NCBI GenBank assembly: GCA_011682535.1
Contig: JAACEL010000002.1
Location: forward strand, 1-35,372
Source of the DNA: Nitrospiraceae bacterium
GTDB lineage: Bacteria > Hydrogenedentota > Hydrogenedentia > Hydrogenedentales > SLHB01
Direction of reading: 5' to 3'
DNA: 35,372 bases
Numbering within the stretch: the stretch's first letter is position 1; each line of letters starts with the position of its first letter. Of this stretch, positions 24,060 to 32,744 are shown one piece after another. A program made the translations under genes and the position numbers. The notes beneath the pieces were generated by a model, which ran no database searches, had not been told where the DNA came from, and worked only from the letters and a program-made list of their open reading frames with translations.

Positions 24060-27000
24060 ATGATTGGGGGAAGGGGAGTCTCGGCGGAACGGCCGGCGGG
24101 CCGGATGATCGCGGTCGCGGGGCTGGGCTTCTTCGCGCTTGTCGCGCAGACGCTGTTGTTCCGCGATTTCTTCACGGTCTTCGAAGGCAGTGAGCTGGGG
24201 GTGGGCGCCTTCTTTGGTTCGTGGTTCATCTGGGTGGCGTTGGGGGCGTTGGCGGGGCGGATACCGTCGCGCTTACACGACGCGGCCGCCGGGCATGTGC
24301 GCGTGTTGGCCTTGCTGTACATTCCCGCCTTCGTCTTGCAGCACAGCGTCGTGTTGCACACGCGCGAACTGGCCGGGGTCGAGGCCTACGAACTGTTTCC
24401 CTTCGCCCCGATGCTGATTGCGTCCTTCGCGGTGAACGCCCCAACCAGTTTTCTCACCGGGTCGTTGTTCGCGCTCGCGTGCCGGTGGGTGGCGGAGCAA
24501 TCGAAGCATGCCGTATCGCGCGTTTATATCAGCGAGACGCTGGGGGCATGCGCGGGTGGAGTGTTCGTGACGGTGCTGCTCGTGTGGGGACTGCCGGGCG
24601 AGGCCGTGTTTGCGGCGGCGGCTTGGGCTCTGTGCGCGGTCCTGGGCGTTTCGGCGATGCTGACCGGTTGCCGCCTCCGCGCGGGGCTGGCGATTATGGC
24701 CGTAGTGGGGATGCTTGGGGCTGGGCTGTTCTGCGGCGGCGTGGGTGCGCGCTGGGCGGACTACGAGCAGCGCGCGGCCTGGTCGCGGTTGTTACCGGCG
24801 GAACAATACGGCGGGAGCTTCTCGACGGCGCAGTCGCGGTATCTGTACGGCTGGCGTGAGAATCAACTCATGGTGATCTCGGGCGGCGGCGTGAGCGAGA
24901 CGTTCCCCGGGGATGATCAGGCGGGGGCGGTCGTCGCGTTGCACATGGCGCAGCGGCCCGAGGCGCGCAACGTGTTGGTGTTCGGCGAAAACGCCCTGGG
25001 CATTTGCGCGGCGTTCAAGATGCTTCCGCAGATCCAGCACGTGACCTGGCTGCATCCGGATCGGGCCTATCCCAGGACGTTGATGGAAGCGTTGGCGGAC
25101 GAGGGAAGATCCGCGGCCGGGCCGGACGAGATTCCCCAAAAGGACATTCGCACGTTTGCGCGTGAAACGCAGCGCCGGTTCGATCTGATTGTCTTGAACT
25201 TGCCCGACATGACGACGCTCGTGCTGAACCGCTACGCCACCGTGGAGTTTTTCACGCTGATGGCGTCGATTCTGGAGACAGATGGACTTGTGTCCGTGCG
25301 GGTGTCGGGGGGCGAGAACTATGTCGGCGGCGAGCTGGCGTTGCTGGGCGCTTCGATGCTCGACACGCTCGATGCGGTGTTTCTGAAGACGATCCTGACG
25401 CCTGGTGAGGACACGTGGTTCCTGGCTGCGAACGGCGGCGGCCTGATGGAGCGCCCGGAGTGGCTGGCGCGGCGCTATGCGGGGATCGAGGGCGCCAGTG
25501 CGGTGTATCCGCCGGAGGGTGTTCGCGGGTTGTACCGGCCGGGCCGGGCGGCGTTCCAGATGGACGCGTACCGCGCGGCGATGGCCGAGACGCCGCGGAA
25601 TCTGCTGCGTAACACTGATCGCTCGCCGAAGGCGCTGGCGTATAACCTGTTGCTGGCTGTTAAGCAGGCCGAGTGGCGGCGGTTGGCCCGGTCGCTGCCT
25701 GCGTTGTGGCGGGTGGGACCCTGGCTGTTGGCTGGGCCGGTACTGCTATACGCCCTGCTGCGTCTGGTGTTTTTGCTCAAGACACGGTGGACGACGGGTG
25801 ACGACGGCGTGACCGATTTGAAGTTCCTGGTGTTTACGATGGGTGTGGCGAGCATCTCGCTGAGCATCGTTCTCATGTTTCTGTATCAAGTGCAGTTCGG
25901 GACGTTGTTCCTGCACATGGGTGTCATTACGGCGCTCTTCATGGCTGGTTCGCTTGTCGGAGCGATGGGAAGCGCGCGCTTCCTCACGCGATGGCCCCGG
26001 GGGCCGCTGTTGGTGTGCCTGACCGGTCACCTGTTGCTGTTTGGGGGCGTGGCCTTGCTGCCCGGCGCCGCTTCGCGCGGGACGTACGCCGGACTGTTCG
26101 CGCTGTGCGGTGCGTTCACCGGCGTGTACTTTCCTATCGCGGCGGCGCGGCTGGCGGCGGCCGGGGCGCCGGTGCGTGCGAGCGGTGCGGGACTCGAGAT
26201 GCTCGACCATCTCGGCGGAGCCGTGGGGGCTTCGCTGACGGGATTGGTCCTGCTGCCGATGTGGGGCGCCACGGCGGCCCTGGGCGTGCTGGCCCTGTTG
26301 GTGGGCGTCAACGGTCCCTTGCTGGCATTGAGCCGGACACCCAAGACGCGGGGAGACGCGTTTGACCGCCTGGTGCGTCCAGCCGCCTACGCGACCGCAG
26401 GGGTGGCCATCTATCTGCTGGGTGTGTCGGCCGCGGTGGCACATGGCGAGCCGGCCACAATGGGCGATCCGGTGGTCGATGCGGCGCGCACCATGGCGGG
26501 GGCCACCGAACTGGAGTCCAAGGAAGCTGTGCTGCCGGATGGGACGGCGGTGGTCTACTTCGCCGTGACCGAGTCCGACGACCGCGCCAAGGGCTATGTG
26601 TTCCCCTGCGACCCGTGGGCGTCGAAGGTGTACGGTTATCTTGGCCCTATTCAACTCGCGGCCTACACCGACGCGCAGGGCGTGCTGCTGGATTATGCGG
26701 TGTTGCGTTCGTATGAGACGCCATCTTATCTGTACCACGTGGAATCGTTTCACGACCGCTTGATGGGAGCGAGTCTGTTCACCGCGGGGCCATTCGACGG
26801 CGTGGACGCCGTCAGCGGGGCAACGATCACCGACGTGGCGATTCGCAGGACGCTTACGTTGGCGGGGCAGGGCTTTGCCCGGGACGTGCTGGGCGTGAAC
26901 GGCGAACTCGAGCCTGCACCCGCGCCAAGCGCGGCCGACTTCTTTGGTAGCACCGGCTTTCGTGATTTCGCCGTGTTGGCCGCACTCACGCTCGCCGCCA

Positions 27001-27935
27001 TACTCCACCGGTATCGGCCCCGTGTGTGGTCGCGGCGCGCGATCCTGCTGACGAGTCTGTTGGCGGCGGGCCTGTGGCTCAACCTGCAGTACTCGACGCA
27101 ACAGGTGATATCCCTGGCGGGATTGACCCTGGGCGGTGTGGTGCTCAATGGCCCCTTCTTTCTATTGGTCGTTGTGCCGGTGGTTGTGGTCCTGTTCGGG
27201 AATGTGTACTGCGGGTACGTGTGTCCCTTTGGCGCGCTGCAGGAGCTTGTGGGCGACCTGGCGCCCAAGCGTCTGCGCGGCGGTGTCGACAAGCAAGCTT
27301 GGCGCTACGGCCGGGCGGTGAAATATGGGCTGCTGTTCCTTGTGTTGGCCGCCTTCGCGCTCACGCGCGACTATGGCCGTCTCGAGGCCGACCCCCTGGT
27401 CAGTGTGTTCGGCATGGCTCGGGAGCGGCCCGTCGTCATCATCGTTGTGTTGAGCGTGGCGCTTTCGCTCTTCTACAAGCGCTTCTGGTGCCGGAATCTG
27501 TGCCCGGCGGGGGCGTTTCTCTCCTGGCTGAACGGCGCGCGGCTCCTGGGGCGCCTGATCCCCCGGCGTTACCCGGAGCGGTGCGACCTGGGCGTGCGGA
27601 GCAATGCCGAACTGGACTGCATCATGTGCGACCGCTGCGGCTGGACGCGCCCGGAGACCTCCCGAAGCAGGCGCGTGCTGATGGTCCATGGCGTGTGCGT
27701 GGCGGCGGCCGCGGCGATCTTCGCGGGCGCGATGTTCTCAGGAGAGCCCCCGGTCGAGGCGGGATCGGCCGTGCCCGGCATCGGCGAAGCCGATGTGCCC
27801 ACGGGGGCCGGTCAAGCGCGTGACGTGGACGCGGAACGTATCCGGACACTGATCGACCAAGGCCACCTGTCCGGCCGCGAGGCCGAGTACTATGGGCCGG
27901 TATCCGCCGACGGCCCGGCGCCGGACATGCCTTGA
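24060..27935 (+). CDS. Membrane fusion protein: spermidine-synthase-like, FMN-binding (flavinylated) and NosR/NapH-like polyferredoxin
   Basis: A 1291-aa multi-domain membrane protein. Residues about 1-240 are transmembrane helices of the fused MFS/spermidine-synthase type. About 300-470 resembles a spermidine-synthase fold, but the glycine motif is altered (VFGENALG for the usual GGGDG) and the acidic site reads VLNLPD, so polyamine synthesis is unlikely. About 565-780 is more membrane helices. About 810-945 is an FMN-binding domain with DAVSGATIT (T922 or T924), the covalent flavinylation motif. The end, about 960-1200, has membrane helices plus CGYVCPFGALQEL (C1051), CRNLCPAGAFLSWL (C1144) and CIMCDRC (C1187). 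It probably moves electrons across or at the membrane. The ATG at 24060 has a weak ribosome site; 24105 is an alternative. Confidence 0.82.
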   Translation: MIGGRGVSAERPAGRMIAVAGLGFFALVAQTLLFRDFFTVFEGSELGVGAFFGSWFIWVALGALAGRIPSRLHDAAAGHVRVLALLYIPAFVLQHSVVLHTRELAGVEAYELFPFAPMLIASFAVNAPTSFLTGSLFALACRWVAEQSKHAVSRVYISETLGACAGGVFVTVLLVWGLPGEAVFAAAAWALCAVLGVSAMLTGCRLRAGLAIMAVVGMLGAGLFCGGVGARWADYEQRAAWSRLLPAEQYGGSFSTAQSRYLYGWRENQLMVISGGGVSETFPGDDQAGAVVALHMAQRPEARNVLVFGENALGICAAFKMLPQIQHVTWLHPDRAYPRTLMEALADEGRSAAGPDEIPQKDIRTFARETQRRFDLIVLNLPDMTTLVLNRYATVEFFTLMASILETDGLVSVRVSGGENYVGGELALLGASMLDTLDAVFLKTILTPGEDTWFLAANGGGLMERPEWLARRYAGIEGASAVYPPEGVRGLYRPGRAAFQMDAYRAAMAETPRNLLRNTDRSPKALAYNLLLAVKQAEWRRLARSLPALWRVGPWLLAGPVLLYALLRLVFLLKTRWTTGDDGVTDLKFLVFTMGVASISLSIVLMFLYQVQFGTLFLHMGVITALFMAGSLVGAMGSARFLTRWPRGPLLVCLTGHLLLFGGVALLPGAASRGTYAGLFALCGAFTGVYFPIAAARLAAAGAPVRASGAGLEMLDHLGGAVGASLTGLVLLPMWGATAALGVLALLVGVNGPLLALSRTPKTRGDAFDRLVRPAAYATAGVAIYLLGVSAAVAHGEPATMGDPVVDAARTMAGATELESKEAVLPDGTAVVYFAVTESDDRAKGYVFPCDPWASKVYGYLGPIQLAAYTDAQGVLLDYAVLRSYETPSYLYHVESFHDRLMGASLFTAGPFDGVDAVSGATITDVAIRRTLTLAGQGFARDVLGVNGELEPAPAPSAADFFGSTGFRDFAVLAALTLAAILHRYRPRVWSRRAILLTSLLAAGLWLNLQYSTQQVISLAGLTLGGVVLNGPFFLLVVVPVVVVLFGNVYCGYVCPFGALQELVGDLAPKRLRGGVDKQAWRYGRAVKYGLLFLVLAAFALTRDYGRLEADPLVSVFGMARERPVVIIVVLSVALSLFYKRFWCRNLCPAGAFLSWLNGARLLGRLIPRRYPERCDLGVRSNAELDCIMCDRCGWTRPETSRSRRVLMVHGVCVAAAAAIFAGAMFSGEPPVEAGSAVPGIGEADVPTGAGQARDVDAERIRTLIDQGHLSGREAEYYGPVSADGPAPDMP

Positions 27936-27991
27936 TCCAGGCGCCTCCATCGGACTAGACTCTGGCCTTTACGAACCCCGTTGGAGAAACC

Positions 27992-29374
27992 ATGATCGAT
28001 CTGCTCAAGCACGGTGAGAAAATTCTGTCGACGGCGTTGGCCAACGGCGGAGGACTCGCGGAGATATTTCTAGAAGACACGTCGCGCACGTCGATTCGTT
28101 TCGAAGACGGCAAGGCGGAGCGTGTGGTCTCGGGGCGGGATCTCGGCGCGGGCATTCGCATTCTGACGGGCGACCGTACCCTGTTCGCCCACACCAATGA
28201 CGTGTCGCTGGCCGGATTGATCCAAGCCGCGAAGACGGTGGCCGGGGGCGCAAGCGAGGAACGCGGCACGTATTCCTTCGACTTCCAACCCGAGCGTTTT
28301 GAAATGCCGGTGGGCGTGGCGCCAGGAAGCGTGTCCACGCCTCAGAAGCTCGGCCTGATCACGGCGGCCGACAGCGCCGCGCGCGCGTTCGACGGACGCG
28401 TGGTGCAGGTCAAGGTCATGTATGGCGACTCCGTGCGCCGTGTCCTGATTGTCAACTCCGACGGACGTTTCGTGGAAGATGTCCGCCCGCAGATTATCCT
28501 GATGGTCGAGGCCGTGGCCGCCGATGGGAGCGTGATCCAGACCGGCCGTCGCCCGCTGGGGGGCGCTTTGGGTTTTGAACTGTTCGACGAGACCGATCCG
28601 CAGGACATTGCCGAGGCCGCGGCCAGGCAGGCGTGCCTCATGCTCGACGCGCAACCGGCGCCCACGGGACAGATGCCCGTCGTCATCGGCAGCGAAGCGG
28701 GCGGCACGATGATCCACGAAGCGGTCGGCCACGGACTTGAAGCGGATCACATCGACAAGGGCATGTCCAAGTACTGCGGGCGTCTCAACGAGATGATTGC
28801 CGTGCCCGAGGTTACCGTGGTCGACGACGCCACCCTGGCGCGCAAGCGCGGCACGTTCAACGTCGATGACGAAGGCACGCCTGCACAGCGGACGGTGCTG
28901 ATTGACCAGGGCCGCCTCGTGAGTTTCCTGCACGACCTCAAGTCGGCGCGCAAGATGGAGATCGCGCCCACGGGCAACGGCCGGCGGGCGTCCTACCAGG
29001 ACAAGCCGATCCCTCGCATGACGAACACGTTCATTGCGCCCGGCGATGCCGATCCCAAGGAAATACTCGCTTCGACGGACAAGGGGCTGTATGTGCGCAA
29101 GATGGGCGGTGGCCAAGTCGATCCGTTGAACGGCGATTTCGTGTTCGAGGTCAGCGAGGGCTACCTGATCGAGAACGGCGTGGCCGAAACGCCCGTGCGT
29201 GGCGCGACGCTCATCGGTAACGGCCCGGATGTGATTCAGAATATCGAGTTGGTGGGTAACGATCTCGGTTTCGACATAGGCACGTGCGGGAAGGGCGGCC
29301 AAGGCGCGCCCGTCAGCGACGCCCAGCCCACTATCCGCATCCGCGAACTAACCGTCGGCGGCACGGCACAATAA
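27992..29374 (+). CDS. tldD: TldD/PmbA family metalloprotease (TldD-like)
   Basis: A 460-aa protein of the TldD branch, which carries the zinc HExxxH motif: H242-E243-x3-H247 in HEAVGHGLEAD. The TldE/PmbA branch lacks this motif. Other family blocks are SDGRFVEDVRPQI, RKRGTFNVDDEGTPAQRTVLIDQG and the C-terminal NGPDVIQNIELVGNDLGFDIG. TldD normally forms a heterodimer with TldE that degrades unfolded peptides and trims RiPP leader peptides. No tldE lies next to it here, so a partner would have to be elsewhere. The ATG has ggaga 6 nt upstream, 56 nt after the redox membrane gene. Confidence 0.93.
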   Translation: MIDLLKHGEKILSTALANGGGLAEIFLEDTSRTSIRFEDGKAERVVSGRDLGAGIRILTGDRTLFAHTNDVSLAGLIQAAKTVAGGASEERGTYSFDFQPERFEMPVGVAPGSVSTPQKLGLITAADSAARAFDGRVVQVKVMYGDSVRRVLIVNSDGRFVEDVRPQIILMVEAVAADGSVIQTGRRPLGGALGFELFDETDPQDIAEAAARQACLMLDAQPAPTGQMPVVIGSEAGGTMIHEAVGHGLEADHIDKGMSKYCGRLNEMIAVPEVTVVDDATLARKRGTFNVDDEGTPAQRTVLIDQGRLVSFLHDLKSARKMEIAPTGNGRRASYQDKPIPRMTNTFIAPGDADPKEILASTDKGLYVRKMGGGQVDPLNGDFVFEVSEGYLIENGVAETPVRGATLIGNGPDVIQNIELVGNDLGFDIGTCGKGGQGAPVSDAQPTIRIRELTVGGTAQ

Positions 29375-29475
29375 CCTGCTACGAGAAGCCGGCCGTTCCG
29401 GCGAGCGTTCCGGTTTCAACAATCGTGCTTGTCCTGTTATCCTGCCGGAAAAGGACATGAGGAGGGCCCACCACC

Positions 29476-30444
29476 ATGCGCGTTTTCCTGATAGCGTCGT
29501 TGAGCATTGCTGCGCTGATGTCCGTTTCGTCGGCTGAGGAGGTGCAGAAGGAAGACGTTGCCTACGGCGGCTGGCCCCGCTGCATCCGGCTCTCGAACGG
29601 CACGATCGAACTGATCGCTACCACCGACGTCGGCCCGCGCATCATCCGGTTCGGATTCGTCGGCGGGCAGAATCTCTTCAAGGAATATACGGAGATGCTC
29701 GGTAAGACCGGCGGCGACGAATGGCGCATTTATGGCGGCCATCGTCTTTGGCATGCGCCCGAGGTCCAGCCGCGTACGTACTGGCCCGACAACTACCCGG
29801 TGGATGCGAAGTGGGACGGAAAGACGCTCACGCTCACCGCGCCTCCGGAAACGAGCAACGGCGTGGTCAAGGCGATCGAGGTCACCATGGATCCGAACAA
29901 GGCCGAGGTACGGGTGCTGCACCGGATCGAGAACGTGGGCGAGTGGGATATCGAGTTGGCGCCGTGGGCGTTGACGGTGATGGCGCAGGGCGGCGTCGCG
30001 ATCTATCCCCAGGAACCCGCCGGGGACCATAGCGCCAACCTGCTGCCGGCGCGCCCGATGGTGCTGTGGGCTTACACGGACATGGCCGACCCGCGATGGA
30101 CGTGGGGCACGAAGTACATACAACTTCGCCAGGATGCAACGGTCGAAGGGCCGCAGAAGTTCGGTGTGCTCAACAAATGCGGCTGGGTGGCCTATGCATT
30201 GAAGGGCGAGTTGTTCTTGAAGAAGTACGACGTCGATCCCGATGCCCGGTATCCGGACTACGGCTGCAACACGGAATCTTACACCAATGCCGATATGCTC
30301 GAGGTCGAGACGCTCGGCCCGCTGACGACACTCGCCGCCAACGGCGGTCAGACTAAACACACCGAGGTATGGTCGCTTCATCGCGTCGAGGTGGGGACGA
30401 GCGATGAGACGATCGACGCGGCGGTGTTGCCACTCGTTAAGTAG
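29476..30444 (+). CDS. Exported DUF4380 family protein
   Basis: A 322-aa protein with a clear signal peptide (MRVFLIASLSIAALMSVSSA, cleavage near residue 20). The mature protein begins with GGWPRCIRLSNGTIELIATTDVGPRIIRFGF and contains GGHRLWHAPEV and an NVGEWDIELAPWALTVM block, the pattern of DUF4380. This beta-rich family is found in envelope proteins of carbohydrate-utilising bacteria and has an aldose-epimerase-like feel, though the reaction is unassigned. The ATG has an aggagg upstream. The DUF2961 genes follow within 30 nt, so it likely belongs to the same transcription unit. Confidence 0.82.
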   Translation: MRVFLIASLSIAALMSVSSAEEVQKEDVAYGGWPRCIRLSNGTIELIATTDVGPRIIRFGFVGGQNLFKEYTEMLGKTGGDEWRIYGGHRLWHAPEVQPRTYWPDNYPVDAKWDGKTLTLTAPPETSNGVVKAIEVTMDPNKAEVRVLHRIENVGEWDIELAPWALTVMAQGGVAIYPQEPAGDHSANLLPARPMVLWAYTDMADPRWTWGTKYIQLRQDATVEGPQKFGVLNKCGWVAYALKGELFLKKYDVDPDARYPDYGCNTESYTNADMLEVETLGPLTTLAANGGQTKHTEVWSLHRVEVGTSDETIDAAVLPLVK

Positions 30445-30470
30445 ACCAACGAAGAAAAGGAAAAGGACTT

Positions 30471-31541
30471 ATGTACAACGGACTGAATCTTAGCCTGGGT
30501 AACCTCTGCCTGCTGTCCGACGCGAAGACGCGCTCGATCTCGCCCGAGAATTTCACGGGTGAAAAGGGCAAGGGCGGCATGGCCACCGAAGGCACCGGCG
30601 CCAAGTGCGCGCGCGACCTTGGGCAAGGCTGGAAGATCTCGCCGAGCGTCGCCGTCAAGGCCGGCGAGGTCTTCGAACTGGCCGTCATCGAAGGCCCGGG
30701 GGCCATCCAGCAGATCTGGATGACGCCCACCGGCAACTGGCGCTTCAGCATCTTGCGCATCTACTGGGACGGCGAAGAAGAGCCGAGCGTGGAATGCCCT
30801 ATCGGCGATTTCTTCGGGATGGGGTGGGGACAGTACGCCCATCTGAACTCGCTGCCCGTCTGTGTCAACCCCGGCAGCGCGTTCAACTGCTATTGGGAGA
30901 TGCCGTTCCGCAAGCACTGCCGCATGACGTTCGAAAACGTGGCCGACGAAGACATGACGCTCTATTACCAGATCAACTATGCCCTTACGGAGGTGGCCCA
31001 AGACGCCGCCTACTTCCACGCGCAGTGGCGGCGCACCAATCCGCTCGAGTACCTGGACGTGTACACTATTGTCGACGGCATCCAGGGTAAGGGCCAGTAC
31101 GTAGGCACCTACATGGCGTGGCAGGTCAACAGCACTGGGTGGTGGGGCGAAGGCGAGATCAAGTTCTTCATGGACGGCGATGACGAGTATCCCACGATCT
31201 GCGGCACGGGTACGGAAGACTACTTCTGCGGCTCCTACAACTTCGACCGCAACGGCCAGTACACCGAGTTCTCGACGCCGTTCGCGGGGCTGCCGCAGGT
31301 CATCCGTCCCGACGGCACCTATCAATCGCAGCAGCGCTTCGGTCTCTACCGCTGGCACATCATGGACCCGGTCCGTTTCGAGAGCGACCTGAAAGTCACC
31401 ATGCAGGCGCTGGGCTGGCGTTCCTACGGCCGCTACCTGCCACTGAAGGACGACATCGCCTCGGTGGCCTACTGGTACCAGGCCGAGCCCCACGGCGCGT
31501 TCCCGAAACTGCCGGAGCGTGACCTCCTGGAGAACATCTAA
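30471..31541 (+). CDS. DUF2961 family protein (GH172-like), copy 1
   Basis: A 356-aa protein of the DUF2961 family, which includes the GH172 difructose-anhydride and arabinofuranan-active glycosidases. Motifs include NFTGEKGKGGMATEG, GPGAIQQIWMTP, IGDFFGMGWGQYAHLNSLPVCVNPGSAFNCYWEMPF and GTGTEDYFCGSYNF. No signal peptide is present, so it is probably cytoplasmic, unlike the DUF4380 neighbour. The start has aaggaaaagga upstream. It is the first of two tandem paralogues (the other at 31649) that share most of these blocks. The exact substrate is not readable. Confidence 0.9.
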   Translation: MYNGLNLSLGNLCLLSDAKTRSISPENFTGEKGKGGMATEGTGAKCARDLGQGWKISPSVAVKAGEVFELAVIEGPGAIQQIWMTPTGNWRFSILRIYWDGEEEPSVECPIGDFFGMGWGQYAHLNSLPVCVNPGSAFNCYWEMPFRKHCRMTFENVADEDMTLYYQINYALTEVAQDAAYFHAQWRRTNPLEYLDVYTIVDGIQGKGQYVGTYMAWQVNSTGWWGEGEIKFFMDGDDEYPTICGTGTEDYFCGSYNFDRNGQYTEFSTPFAGLPQVIRPDGTYQSQQRFGLYRWHIMDPVRFESDLKVTMQALGWRSYGRYLPLKDDIASVAYWYQAEPHGAFPKLPERDLLENI

Positions 31542-31543
31542 TG

Positions 31544-31602
31544 GCCCGAACGCCGGAGTCCCGCGGAGCGGGGACGTATTGCGGCGCGCCAGAAATGCCT
31601 GG
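31544..31602 (+). repeat. REP-like dispersed repeat, copy C with insertion
   Basis: This copy begins 2 nt after the stop of the first DUF2961 gene. The shared blocks gcccgaacgccgg and acgtattgcggcgcgcc are separated by an inserted small hairpin, CCCGC-gga-GCGGG. Downstream, GTTAC-tg-GTAAC (31602-31613) lies within a larger CCTGG/CCAGG pair (31598-31625), adding another hairpin. Confidence 0.7.
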
Positions 31603-31648
31603 TTACTGGTAACTTGCGCCACCAGGAAATTATGGGATGATTTGATCA

Positions 31649-32743
31649 ATGACTAATGGACTGAATATGGGACTCGGCAATCTTTCCCGCCTTTTCGGGG
31701 GGGTCACCCGCTCGCTGTCGGCCGAGAACATCAACGGAGAAAAAGGACGCGGCGGCATGGCCACCGAAGGACGCGGATCTTTCAACGCCCGCGGCCTCGG
31801 CGGGCGTCCGTGGAAAGTGTCCCCTGCCGTCGACATCGAAGCCGGCGACACCTACCTCATGGCCGATGTGGACGGCCCCGGCGCCATCCAGCAAGTCTGG
31901 ATCACGATCACGAAGGCTTGGCGTCACAGCGTTCTCAGAATCTACTGGGACGACGAAGACACGCCCAGCGTCGAAACGCCGATCGGTGATTTCTTCGGCA
32001 TGGGCTGGCAGGAATACGCCCATCTCAACTCCATTCCCGTGACGGTGAACCCCGGCAGCGCCTTCAACTGCAACTGGGTGATGCCGTTCCGCAAACACTG
32101 CAAGATGACCATCGAGAATCTCGGCGACGAGAAGATCACCCTCTTCTATCAGGTGAACTACGCCCTGGCCGAGATCCCCGATCGCGCCGCCTATTTCCAT
32201 GCCCAGTTTCGGCGCACCAACCCGTTGCCCTACAAACAGGACTACACCATCGTCGATGGTATCCAAGGCAAGGGACACTACGTCGGCACGTACATGGCGT
32301 GGCAGGCTAACAACAAGGGCTGGTGGGGCGAAGGCGAGATCAAGTTCTTCATGGACGGTGACCAGGAGTTTCCCACCATCTGCGGCACCGGTACGGAGGA
32401 CTACTTTTGCGGTTCGTATAACTTCGAGCCCAATTGGCAGGTGACGGGTTTCCTCGGGAATTACAAGGAGTTCTCGACGCCCTACGCCGGCCTGCATCAG
32501 GTCATCCGGCCCGACGGCACGTTCAACTCGCAACAGCGTTTCGGCATGTATCGCTGGCACGTCATGGATCCAATCCGTTTCGAGGAGGATCTGCGCGTCA
32601 CGATGCAGGCGTTGGGCTGGCGGTCCAACGGACGCTATCTGCCGTTGCAGGACGACATTGCCTCGGTGGCCTATTGGTATCAGGCCGAGCCGCACGCGCC
32701 GTTCCCCCAGTTTCTCCATCGCGACGACCTGGAAGTGATCTGA
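31649..32743 (+). CDS. DUF2961 family protein (GH172-like), copy 2
   Basis: A 364-aa paralogue of the preceding gene with the same blocks: NINGEKGRGGMATEG, GPGAIQQVWITIT, IGDFFGMGWQEYAHLNSIPVTVNPGSAFNCNW, GTGTEDYFCGSYNFEP and LPLQDDIASVAYWYQAEPH. It carries a short insertion near WQVTGFLGNYKEFSTPYAGL. The side-by-side arrangement with high similarity suggests local duplication and then specialisation, possibly to two related furanoside substrates. No signal peptide is visible. The HAD gene starts 1 nt after the stop. Confidence 0.9.
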   Translation: MTNGLNMGLGNLSRLFGGVTRSLSAENINGEKGRGGMATEGRGSFNARGLGGRPWKVSPAVDIEAGDTYLMADVDGPGAIQQVWITITKAWRHSVLRIYWDDEDTPSVETPIGDFFGMGWQEYAHLNSIPVTVNPGSAFNCNWVMPFRKHCKMTIENLGDEKITLFYQVNYALAEIPDRAAYFHAQFRRTNPLPYKQDYTIVDGIQGKGHYVGTYMAWQANNKGWWGEGEIKFFMDGDQEFPTICGTGTEDYFCGSYNFEPNWQVTGFLGNYKEFSTPYAGLHQVIRPDGTFNSQQRFGMYRWHVMDPIRFEEDLRVTMQALGWRSNGRYLPLQDDIASVAYWYQAEPHAPFPQFLHRDDLEVI

Positions 32744-32744
32744 G

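Noticed and set aside
27955-27991. A separate leader peptide before tldD
   Set aside because: The gap is too short and no start with a ribosome site is present apart from the tldD start.
28070-29302. 410-aa minus-strand open frame over tldD
   Set aside because: Antisense to tldD, with no motif or plausible start.
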